Assembly (NCBI GenBank): GCA_013397455.1
Contig: VYZB01000118.1
Coordinates: 7,755-71,754 of the forward strand
Source of the DNA: Crotophaga sulcirostris
Lineage: Eukaryota > Chordata > Aves > Cuculiformes > Crotophagidae
Direction: 5' to 3'
DNA length: 64,000 nt
Position numbers and translations under genes: made by a program. Below are positions 52,010 through 62,939 of the stretch, piece by piece. The stretch's first letter is position 1, and every line of letters begins with the position of its first letter. Below the pieces are notes generated by a model. It had not been told where the DNA came from. It did not search any database and worked only from the letters and a program-made list of their open reading frames with translations.

Positions 52010-54995
52010 TTTACATTCAAGATCTGTTCTGTTACCTGCAGTTAAGATCTTTCTTGAAAATACATTTTTTAGCATAACTCTGGTGTGCTGTGTGTCAGGT
52101 TTATTGGTGATTAAGAAAATGCCCTTGATAGAGCATTTGTTCCAATTTGCTTAGGTGTCTAATCAGTTTGGAACCTTATGTTCCAGATTTGACATAAATA
52201 TACCTGCAGATATTATAGAAATGTTCTTGAATGTATAGTTCCCAAAGTTGTTTGTGTTGCAGCCTATTCTACAAATAAAATTTGGCTATGGAGCATAATT
52301 TGTTGGATAAGGCAAAGACATCCATGCGTCTTTCACTGTGTTACGCTATTCATTCATAGTGTGATTCATATTGATCATATTAATTGCTACAAGGTATTCT
52401 GGTAGAGTACAGTACAAGGATTGAAGTTTACTGATTTATTGTAGTATCACACAGTACATTTATTCTTGGCATAATATCTACTAATCATGTATTATTTAGA
52501 AGACAAACATTAGTTTATGAGTGTGAAACAAGATATTGCTTTAGAAGTGTGCATATAAATCTGTCTATGGAAGATACTAGCTATTGGTATAAAAGGGATT
52601 TCATTTCATGCATTCTGGAGAAATTATGTTTACCAAGGATTATTAAGGTTGAAAAAGCAACCCCTCAGATTGGTAGGAAATATGAGATTGTGTATATACT
52701 TTCAAAGATCTTCAGTCTTTGTAATGTGTAATATATCCTTCCTACACTATGGAAGGATATACTGATAAGTTGTAGGTGGTCTTCAGTTTGGGATTCCTTC
52801 AATTTTTATTGACATGGCAAAATAAGACATATTCAAGGAAAAAGAATAATTCAAATTTTAAAATGGACTCACCTCATATTAAAATGCTGTTCAGATTATA
52901 CATGTTATGGTGTGACCTTCAGAGTCATCTCAACGGTGACAAAAACTGGCCATGGGTCTAGAGACTATGTCAAAATTAATGATATTCTGTTTTAAAACTT
53001 TCATTGCTAACCATTTTTTTCCCTTGTTCTTCAGTGAAGAAAGCGAACTGTTTCAAGGAAACTTACTTTTTTAGGTCTACTGGAATGAATGATCCAATTT
53101 TGAAGATTACTGATGAGGAACTAAATTTGCCAGCAGTCCAGTCCAAAACCATATTACACAAAGATTCTTGGCAAATTGAATATCTTTACATGTGTGTTTT
53201 TTCACCTGTAATGCAACACTGAGACTTACTAATTTCTTTTCCAGTAATGGATGAATCAAATTTCATCAGAGTGTAAAAAATATTTCAGAAACATAAAAAA
53301 TATTAATGAGAAAGAATTGTTAGGTATATATGTAACTGAAAAAGACAATGGAGAACACCTTCTGTGCATGAGTATATATGCATCTCCCTATCTTTACCGT
53401 CTACCAGAAAAATGAAGCAAATTAACTTCTAGTGCTGGAGATCTTATAGTATGCTCTCTAGAAATAGTGATTTATGGATAAAGTAATAAACAAATTGTGT
53501 ATATATATGATAATGAGGTGCTTTCCTGTAGTGACATCTCATAAGTTTGAAACTGACTTTTGCAGTGATATGCTTATGAAGACCACAGTGCATTCATGCA
53601 AATATATGCTCTGTATGTAACTAAAATAGTATAACTTGCCATCTAGTATTTTAAGGATTTATTATAAAGTGTTTTGAAGTTTCAGCATATTATTACTGGA
53701 AACTATTTTTGGCTTTACAAGTTTTTCTTTAAAGCTTGTTAAAATGAAATCCTCTTTTCCTTCAAGTCTAAAAATAAGCATAGGTAAACTAATTTTTCTG
53801 AAGGTCGTGATGGATGACTGAAATCCTTATAAAACCAGAGTTAGTTATAAGAAATTTCAGTCTTTATATAATTTTGGGGTACAAGGATTGCTATGAACTT
53901 TGAATATCAAAGACCTTCGAGACTTAGCTGCATTTCCTTCCTCTACATGAATAGTAATGTTTATTCTTTATAAAGTGAAATTATTGTGCTTTGTCCAGTG
54001 GGTTTTGCTCTGACAATAACTATTATAAAGAAGATCCAGGCATTTCCATCCCCTTAGCAGGCATGCAGTGCCTGAATAACAGCAAAATGTATGTGGCTTT
54101 GCTACATGTAGTAGTTAGGGAATAGTCAACAGAAAGCTCATGCAGAGATGCAAGTGAGGGTCGTGTACTTAGAGTGGTGCTCTTAAGGTCTCTGCTTATT
54201 GTTGCAGAGGGAATGAGGGCTTTAGGGACTGAGAAAAAAACCTGGTGAATGCAGATCTACCTGATCCTGACAGTGAGTGAATATCTGGGGAGCAGTTGCT
54301 ATGCAGGATTTAATCATAAGCCTCCTAAAGAGTATAGCAGGCATGTTGAAAGCAGGACGAAATTTCTGGAAGAATCCACAGTCTAACAGAAGTGGTTAGT
54401 AATGATTATAAAAGAACATCTGACAATGTTTACCTGGCTTCTTCAGTGAATTACTGAATCAATAGATAAAGATGTGGCCACACATGCTGTTTAACTGCAT
54501 TTCTGATAAGCATTTGGTGGTGTATCAGAAATAAACTGATCTTTAATATCACGACGTAGAGCTTGCATACTTCAGTCTAAATGAAACACCTTACATCGGA
54601 GAAGTAAGGATGAGAAATTGTAAGAGGCAAGAAATTACAGCAAATCTGATTCAGGTTGTGGTAGAATGTATACTATTATAGAGGTCATAAAATGTACATA
54701 TATAAACACAGTTCGAGAGAAATCTCATTAAAAAGAGAGTTCAAATATCTGGATAATCAATTTCGTAGAAAGAGTACCTGCAGGGTGCCAGTTATAAATG
54801 GAATATATATAAAATGATGATCAGGAAAAAGCTGGATAATCTGAAGTGAATACGTCTTGACATGTAGTTCTATAGTTAATCGATGTCTTTGATTAAGCAT
54901 CAAATACTGGATTGTGGGGAAAAACTGTGATCTTGACAAAATGAATGGCTTCAAGATGGAACCTCAGACATAAAACCACCTGCCTGCACTGGCAA
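52010..54995. other. Unassigned non-coding stretch
   Basis: No gene or transposon was recognised. A short perfect hairpin at 52732-52761 is listed separately. Frames of 60-72 codons at 52549-53222 have no family resemblance. Confidence 0.5.
52732..52761. repeat. Perfect 11-bp inverted repeat (hairpin)
   Basis: TATATCCTTCC at 52732-52742 pairs exactly with GGAAGGATATA at 52751-52761 across an 8-base loop. The stem is too short for a microRNA precursor, and no function is assigned. Confidence 0.85.
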
Positions 54996-55001
54996 ACCGT
55001 G

Positions 55002-55157
55002 ACTGGGAGAAAAACGTATAAAACTTTTCTAAGGTCCTAAAAAACTACAATATGGGCAAAACCTCTCCTTGATTTCACTGAGTGGGAAAAAAAATATTTA
55101 AAACTTTTCTAAGGTTCTAAAAAACTACAATATGGACAAAAGCTCTCCTTGATCACT
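55002..55157. repeat. 80-bp tandem duplication
   Basis: Two units (about 55002-55079 and 55081-55157) share AAACTTTTCTAAGG, CTAAAAAACTACAATATGG and CTCTCCTTGAT at a constant 80-base offset. By eye they differ at fewer than ten positions plus small indels near the ends. It is a single local duplication of non-coding sequence with no TIR or retroposon signature. Confidence 0.92.
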
Positions 55158-55159
55158 CG

Positions 55160-56790
55160 GGAACAAGGCTAAGTGGTGCCCAGAGTGCAGATGAGATTTC
55201 AGGAATTGGAATTTTGGGTTATAGATTTCTCTATGTTTGAACAGAAGCAGCAGAAATTAAAAATAACTCGGGGGTGACAAAATAATAAAGCAACTGGGGA
55301 AAAAAAGAGGACTGGGTGAGACACCATTTTGAAAATTTTGTCATGTTGTTACATTTCAAGTGATTCAGCTATTGCTGCTTGACAAATTCTGATAGTTCTA
55401 GGGATCTCATGAAACACATTTTAATATTACATCTCAAATGATTTTTTTTGGGAGTTGATCAATCAAGAGAAATTATAAGCTTCTCATTAGTGACAGCTTT
55501 TATGCCGCTGCAGAATATAGTGCCAGAAAAAATGAGTACATTGCCTAGCCTTGTATTTTGATGCCTATAGCTGTTGTTTGGTGCCTGCTATTTGTGTTAT
55601 CTAGGGCTCCTTGATGTCCTGGAGAAGGAAGAGCAAGGGGTTACATACATGCCCCATCAGAGAGTCTAAAGCCATTAGTATATTAAGCAGAGCCAGAAAA
55701 AACACAGATGATCAGAGAAAATTGACAATTAATATTTATTTATACCTAAGTGTGTATTTTTAAAACAAGCATCTGTGCATTGAACATAAAGAAACATTTT
55801 CACAGTGGATTTTTTTGAGCATTAAATTCTCTCTATGCAATGGAAAGGATATTTGTTCTTTATGTCCAAGGTGTATCATGAGCCATGTAGGTATAAATAT
55901 GTCTAATGTTCATGATGAAAGGGATACGAAAGTGATATATGAAATGCCTGAGATATTTCGAAATAAAGTAAATTTAGTTCCCAGAACCAATAACCTGTGC
56001 ATTAATGCAAAAATAAAAGAAATCCATTTCACTAAATAGTGGTACTGTGAAGATTGCTTGTGAAGTGCTTTTTATAAACATAATGCAAAATAGGAAGGTA
56101 CATCAACACCTCGTTCTGAGAGGCTCTTTCCTGCTAAGGAATAAACAGATGCAGAATAAGAGAAAGAGGCAGAAGAGAAACATTGCATTGCATCTTCACA
56201 CTTGGTTTGGTGTATATGGACTATGCAGATTATACCCCAAATGGCAGAGCAAGATACTGTGTGGGAATGAGGAGTAGCGGAAGTACCTCTTTGATGTTCA
56301 AGTCTTAATCTGGAATTGGTTTTGATTTGGTGCTTGGAGTGGCAAGGCTAAGTCTATGATTTGTGGAATTGTAAAATCTATACTATTACTGGACTGTAGT
56401 GGAAAAAGAAGCTAAACAGGTTGTTCTCTCAGCGTACATCAAAATAGTTTAATTTACAATTTGTGCTCCTTATCATTTAAATTAGTGAGAGTTACAGGAA
56501 AACTGGACCCTGGAAGAGGCATTTGCCATTGGACACCATTTTTTGATTTAGTTCCATATCAAGATACCTAAAACTAAGTGTTTGCTTGTCAGCTGGGAGT
56601 CTGAGTTCCTGGTAAAATCAGCAGGGCTTTATTCGGTTGCTTTAATGTAGTTATCCAGTGCCATTTGAAGCTCACACTTCCCTGTTGCAAGCTGTTAATT
56701 CAGAAGGGCTTGAATTACCCATGTGTCTTATGTCATTTACCACATTTATGTATCTGAATAGCCAAAAGCACCAATTTTAGGCAACTGATT
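55160..56790. other. Unassigned non-coding stretch before CR1 copy 4
   Basis: No gene or clear repeat. Two consecutive short frames at 55815-56277 have no family resemblance. Confidence 0.5.
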
Positions 56791-56791
56791 T

Positions 56792-57397
56792 TGCCCTGTG
56801 GGGAAGGACATGGGGGTCCTAGTGGATGATAAGCTGGACATGAACCAGCAATGTGTGCTTGCAACCCAAAAGGCCAACCATATCCTGTATTGCATCATAA
56901 GAAGCATTGGCAGCAGGTCCAGGGAGGGGATTCTGCCCCTCTACTCTGCTCTGGTGAGACTACACCTGGAGTACTACATGCAGCTGTGGAGCCCTCAGCT
57001 GAGGAAAGACATGAACATGTTGGAGTGGGTCGAGAGGAGGGCCACCAAAATGATCAAAGGCCTGGAGCACCTCCCTTGTAAAGAGAGGCTGGGACAATAG
57101 GAGTTGTTCAGCTTGGACAAGCAAAGACTCTGAGGGGAACTTATTGCAGCCTTGCAATACTTAAAGGGGGCTTATAAGAAAGACGGGGAAAAACTTTTTA
57201 GCATGGTCTGTAGCAATAGGACAAGGGGTAATGATTTTAAACCAAAATAGGAGAGGTTTAGACTAGATATTAGGAAGAAATTTTTTTTGCTGAGGGTGGT
57301 GAAACACTGGAACAGGTTGTCCAGAGAGGTGGTAGTTGCCCCATCCCTGGAAACATTCAAGGTCAGGTTGGATGGGACTCTGAGCAACCTGATCTGG
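56792..57397 (+). mobile_element. CR1 LINE fragment, copy 4 (both ends missing)
   Basis: Plus-strand CR1 copy covering only the ORF2 C-terminal region. It begins near GCCCTGTGGGGAAGGAC, about where the family reads PAEKDLGVLVDD, and follows CR1 closely to GAGCAACCTGATCT near 57395. It then departs: the GTTGGACTNGATGACCT 3' UTR and octamer tail found in copies 1, 2, 3 and 5 are absent. CR1 insertions normally keep the 3' end, so the tail was probably lost by later deletion or rearrangement. Its protein groups with copy 1. Confidence 0.94.
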
Positions 57398-57429
57398 AGT
57401 GAAAGCTGGGTGCAAGGCAGGCAATCCAA
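56792..57429 (+). pseudogene. CR1 ORF2 C-terminal remnant with three in-frame stops
   Basis: One continuous frame carries VLVDDKLDMNQQC, then [45 protein letters not shown] and [13 protein letters not shown]. It is interrupted by TAG at 57098-57100, TGA at 57131-57133 and TAG at 57248-57250 without any frameshift. Two of the three stops could arise from single transitions. RT catalytic motifs lie upstream of the truncation and are missing. Confidence 0.92.
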
Positions 57430-57449
57430 GGCTGTCTCAGTGGCAGTAA

Positions 57450-60400
57450 ATATCTAGTTCTGGGCAAGTAAATACTGTTTTATCTATGAAGATAATAACA
57501 AGAGGCTAGCAAGTACCTAAAAAACGTTCTTTGTTAGAGAGCTATAAAATTCCTCCTTTGCACCTGGTTCCAGAACAGAGCTAGGTTATTAGGATACTCC
57601 ACTTCTCTATTTTTAAAAGGATCAGTTTTGTTGAAAGATTTAACTGACTTTCAGATCTACTTTTAAAGGAATAAAATTAATGGAATAATAAGAGTACTTT
57701 GTAAGGACATAGTGTTTAAGTTCCTGTAAAAAAGGACTCTGAAGACAATCAACATAAGGGGATTCAGCTCCAGATAAGGTCAGTAACCAAAACTGTGCAG
57801 GTTCAGACAGTATCAGGGAAGGAGCTGTGTTTGTATTGGAAGCACCCACCCTCTTGCAAGGGGTTCAGAATCAGAATTTTTTTAAAAGGTGGAAGCACTA
57901 AGAAAGCAACTGTTTTTACTGGATTTTCTGTTCCCCTGTGCTTAAATCTTGGCAAAAACATGGTTTTACTTGAATGAGATCCTAAATGGAAGGAAAAATA
58001 ATTCACCTCCAAGCTGGTACTTGGCTTAGGACCCTAGAGTAGGTTCAGATCTAGGCATTCAAAATTAGTTAACCTGCAATGCACTGGGATGTGGACACAT
58101 TTAAAATTCTGGAGCTGGCTAGTTTCTAACTCTATGTCATTTTATAACTGATTAGCATTTGTAAGTATGTTTTCTAACAATAAAGGGTAATGCTGAATTT
58201 TTTTAATGTTACTGATGCTGAGTTAGTTGCTTATGATTATGACATCATTATATTTAGCAGTCCAACTTTGCTGTGTGTGTGATATAAATAGAGGAGAAGT
58301 CTGAAACTGTCTTAGTCAGTGCCTTAAACTGTGGTCTCATGATTATTTTGTATATGTGGTAAAATTTGCTGCCTTGCCCCACATCATCAAATCTCCAAGA
58401 CATATGTTGAAATAAGCAGTAATACCATGTTACCTATAATAATAATAATAATAAATAAATAAATAAATAAATAAATATTGGATAGTTACAGCATTTGCAA
58501 TGAAGTTCCACTGATGCCAAGATACAGTATTTTAATGCGATCAAGCTTAAGGAATGTGCAAAGTACATCCTCTTATCTCTCTTTGCTAGCAGAAATGGCA
58601 CTGCTGTAAGATTTCAGAAGGTGATTGTAGCATATCAAGTACGCAAATTAAAAGGTGGGAGACAGGCCAGGTTGAAAAGACTTCAGAGGTCCCTGCTGTC
58701 AGTATGCAGCTTCCAGATAAAGCTGTAAAAAATGAAAACCAGTGTTTTCTGTGCATATAAATCCAAATTTCATCTGATGGCAAGTATCTTTTATCAGGTG
58801 GCTTTAGCAGCTTTCAGACCTTGGTTCAAGGAGAACTGAAATAATCCGTAAATTATGCTTGTAGCTATTATGGCTATTTATTCATATGGTAAAAAGGCAA
58901 CATTATTCTGTCAGTAGATCACAGGATTCTAGAAGAGATAGAGAAGTCCTTGAAAAACTGAATATATTTTCAGGACAAATATTCCTCTCACTCTCCATGC
59001 AAATCAATAGGTTAATTAGTGGCCTATTTAAAAAAGTACAAAGATTCTATAATATTGATTGTTTTCATAATTAAAACAAAGCAAATTCTAAATATCAACA
59101 ACTTTAGTGCAAATGACTTCATTAACATGCGGCAGAGAACATACGCCTACATTGTTGATACCATTTTTCTTGTTTAATCCATGGCAGCTACGCAAACTGG
59201 CAGCACTTAACATGATTATGTCAAGATCTCACACAAGTTAGCTCACAGCCAAGGGCTGACATGCAGAGTCAATACGCCAAAGCTAATTATTTTCATGTTA
59301 AAAAGTTACCTTTCTTTGTGCATGATGTTTCACATAGATTAAAGCATGTTTGTGTACTGTGAATTTTACCTAAAAGATTGCACTAAAAGGTCGGTGATCT
59401 TTGATACAGTTTAATTACAGTGATATGGATTATGCGTGTCTTGTAATCTGATATTCTGATCATAATCAAGTGTGGGATTTGAAAAAAAAGTATGTATTAT
59501 TTTAATAATAATTTCTGCTCAATGATTATGTCTGGGAGGACTAGTACAGTCTGCATGTTAACCTTTGAAATGAATGCTTCAAGTACATCCATTGTACTTC
59601 ATTTTTACTACTTCACAAATTGAGGGCATTATTATATTCTTTTCTGTGAGATTTTTGCAGTCAATAGTGTGCAAATGTAAGGAGGAACAGAGCTCCCAGA
59701 GAGCCTCTTACAGACTCCAGGTTCAAACTTCTAACGTTTTGTTGTAGTAAAAAAATGTCCAGGGCTTCCAGCTCTCCGTTCTGATTTCATAACATCCTCT
59801 TAATGCTAATGGAAGGCATATTGCTTATTTTGCAGTACTTAAACTCCCCTTTCTTCTTCTCCTGTGCTACTTAATAATTTTAAAATGAGCACAGTTATTT
59901 GGTGCAGCAAGCGTATGGCTGAGCTCCTGGGAAAAGCATGGATACAAGTGCACAAGAGGATAAACTCCTGCCTTCATTTCTCTGGTTTGCTTCAACCTTC
60001 CTCAAAATTGCACAGCTTTTTGACTTGCTTTCCCAGAGAGACCATCTCTGGATAAGGTAATCCATAACCTCTGTTACCAGGATAGTTACTAGTTTATGCA
60101 GATTACAACAGTAAGGAGAATTGATATGAAAATGCATCAAATTTCCCACTGGTACCCTTCAATGTTTTCTTGATCCTATTTTCATTGTGAAATAGAAATG
60201 CAGTTTTTCTAGGTTCTTATAGTGTGAAATTGCTGATTTGTCCTCTTTTTCTTGCTGTCTGCTCTTAGTGCAGGCACAGTACTAATTTCTTCTAGGAAAA
60301 CATCTGTCAGGAGTTGGCAATGTGCGTGCTACTCATATCTTGTGTTTGTATTTTTTGTACTCATGGTGGAAAGGGATAACTGTCTGTTGGCATGCACACC

Positions 60401-61630
60401 TTAAACATATGCAAGATGGCTGGGATTCTGGAAATAGAAACTGCTCTTAATCCACTGTAAGATTAGAAAACCAGATTCATGATCTACTTTTTCTTTCCAC
60501 AACTGAGAAACCAACTTTTTTTCTGTTTTGATGGATAAATATGTTGTGGCACAGCTGAATTCTTTAATCCCTCTTTCCTTTCCACTTCCTCCAAGTACAT
60601 TTCTTCAGTAATGACAGTTCACAGAAAAACTCTCCAGAGGGATATAAAATCTTGGCATCTGTATTTCTTTTTGGAAGCAAGTACACTGAAGAGCTATCCT
60701 TGTTGCCTAATGAACCAAAACCCTAAAACTTGGATTTCATTATGGTTATGATTTCTTAACCCACTAGAGTCTTTCATCAAAATGTGGTCTCATTAAGTGA
60801 AAGAGACACTGTGCACCACTCCATTAAAATGTGCTAAACTAACTTGTTGTCTGATGTGAGATGAAATGGAATATAATTATTTCAAATTTGTTCCTAGTGG
60901 ACTGTAGCATCTATCATAAACTGGCAAAATACGTAAGACAGTTTAGTATTCTTTAGTTCTGGAGGCCCAACTCTGAATGCATATATAAAGTACTGAGTCT
61001 GGAGAGGAACGGTCTTGTTTTGAGTGAGGAAACTGGAAAGTCTATGTTGCAGTCCAGATTCAGCCAGTGACTTCTCCTGTTGCTTTGAAAAAAAGTTGCT
61101 GCAGCTTGCATTATGACTGGTGTTTGCACATGCATCCAGGAGGTGAGGAAGTAAGGAACCTTTCTTTACATACATGTCCCACTTTACAGACCCCGGGTAT
61201 GAGCGTAGGCTCCAGTTTCCTCCATGTGAAGGGACTGGTCTTTGCTAGTGAGAATTTGGAGATTTGGAGAATGATTCGTGTGCTTTTGCAAACAGAAGGG
61301 TTAGGTGAGCTGTAACATTCTTTGACATAGTAAACAATGTATTTGCCCCAAGGAAACTGTGCTAAAAGTTAAAGATTGGGAACGGGAAGAAAATACTTGC
61401 AGTATAATTACTGAGGTGCTTTGGGAATCTGTTATCAAGGGAAAATCCAATAAAGATCAGATTTGCAAATGGAAAGTAAAGGCTTTGAGCATGCAATTAA
61501 GTATCTAGTTTCAATACAGATGTTCTGTAACTGGGGCATGTAAACTTAACTCATAAGTGAATGTTCAGCTAGCTTTCTACATATAAGCTATATGAATGTA
61601 TATTTATAGTACCTGCAGTACATGTAGTAC
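57450..61630. other. Unassigned non-coding stretch with a microsatellite
   Basis: No exon, RNA gene or transposon was recognised apart from the microsatellite at 58437-58475. The portion 59100-59480 is unusually complex, lacks simple repeats and is dense in TAAT-type and AATTA motifs, making it the best candidate in the window for conserved non-coding (enhancer-like) DNA. That is inference from texture only. Confidence 0.5.
58437..58475. repeat. Compound microsatellite (TAA)5(TAAA)6
   Basis: Five uninterrupted TAA units (58437-58451) are followed directly by six TAAA units (58452-58475). It is perfect and long enough to be length-variable. Confidence 0.97.
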
Positions 61631-61635
61631 CATGC

Positions 61636-62937
61636 AATCACGTGGCACCTGCCGAACGGCCAAGAGATAAGGCCCAGCCAGCATGGGTTTAGGAGGGGTA
61701 GGTCCTGCCTGACCAACCTGATCTCCTTTTATGACCATGTGACTCACCTGGTAGATGAGAGGAAGGCTGTGGATGTGGTGTACCTGGACTTCAGCAAGGC
61801 CTTTGACACTGTCTCCCACAGTAGACTCCTAGAGAAGCTGGCAGCCCGTGGCTTAGACGGGAGCACTCTGTGCTGGGTTAGGAATTGGTGGGATGGCCGA
61901 GCCCAGAGAGTGGTGGTGAATGGTGTCTCATCCAGTTGGCGGCCGGTCACCAGTGGTGTCCCCCAGGGATCGGTGTTGGGCCCAGTCCTGTTTAGTATAT
62001 TTATTAATGATCTGGATGAGGGGATTGAGTCCATCATCAGCAAGTTTGCAGATGATACTAAGCTGGGAGGTAGGGTTGATCTGTTAGAGGGTAGGATGGC
62101 TCTGCAGAGGCACCTGGACAGACTGGAGAGATGGGCCGATTCTAGTGGGATGAGGTTCAATAAGTCCAAATGTCGGGTACTCCATTTTGGACACAACAAT
62201 CCCATGCATAGCTATAGACTAGGGACGGAGTGACTGGAGAGTAGTCGGGCGGAAAGGGACCTGGGAGTACTGGTTGACAGGAAGCTCGACATGAGCCAGC
62301 AGTGTGCCCAGGTGGCCAAGAAGGCCAATGACATCCTGGCCTGCATCAGGAATAGTGTGGCGAGCAGGACCAGAGAAGTTATCGTCCCCCTCTACTCAGC
62401 ACTGGTCAGACCTCACCTTGAATACTGTGTACAGTTCTGGGCCCCTCAGTTTGGGAAAGATGTCAGGATACTGGAGAATGTCCAGAGGAGGGCAACAAAG
62501 ATGGTGAAGGGGCTGGAGCACAGGCCCTACGAGGAGCGACTGAGGGAGCTGGGGCTGTTTAGTCTGGAGAAGAGGAGGCTCAGGGGTGACCTCATTGCTC
62601 TCTACAACTACCTAAAAGGAGGTTGTAGTCAGGCAGGAGTTGGTCTCTTCTCTCAGGTGACCAGTGACAGAACTAGAGGACATGGACTCAAGCTTCGTCA
62701 GGGGAAGTTTAGACGATGTTAGGAAAAAGTTCTTCACTGAAAGGGTGATTGGCCACTGGAATGCGCTGCCCAGGGAGGTGGTGGAGTCGCCGACCCTGGA
62801 TGTGTTTAAGGGAAGACTGGATGAAGCACTGAGTGCCATGGTTTAGATGATGGGTTGGTGTTAGTGTTGAGTTACAGGTTGGACTTGATGACCTCAGAGG
62901 TCCTTTCCAACCTTGTAATACTGTGATACTGTGATTA
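61636..62937 (+). mobile_element. CR1 LINE, copy 5: longest and youngest-looking (5'-truncated)
   Basis: About 1.3 kb of plus-strand CR1. The 5' truncation lies just upstream of ...[13 protein letters not shown] in the RT domain. The copy runs through RT motifs A, B and C and the full ORF2 C-terminus. It then crosses a 3' UTR with GGTTGGACTTGATGACCT to a tail of two ATACTGTG octamers plus ATTA (about 62918-62937). High G+C and many CpG sites contrast with the flanks, as in a recent insertion. No target duplication is evident. Same protein subgroup as copies 2 and 3. Confidence 0.97.
61670..62846 (+). pseudogene. CR1 ORF2 remnant with RT catalytic core (one stop, one frameshift)
   Basis: Reading from about 61670, [13 protein letters not shown] is followed by motif [14 protein letters not shown] (61781 on), motif [15 protein letters not shown], and motif C FADDTKL at 62045-62065, so the catalytic aspartates of motifs A and C are present. 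[14 protein letters not shown] and the C-terminal blocks follow. Only two lesions are visible: TGA at 62231-62233, where the family has tryptophan (TGG), and a frameshift near 62700-62717, after which the frame ends at 62844-62846. The N-terminal endonuclease and early RT are absent, so it is inert. Confidence 0.95.
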
Positions 62938-62939
62938 CT

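Noticed and set aside
52732..52761. Hairpin considered as a microRNA precursor or terminator
   Set aside because: The 11-bp stem is too short for a microRNA precursor, and intrinsic terminators do not apply in this kind of genome.
61744..62205. 153-codon minus-strand frame
   Set aside because: Antisense shadow of the CR1 copy 5 ORF2. The same applies to 13289-13711, 37945-38247, 37953-38453, 57172-57429 and 62612-62839.
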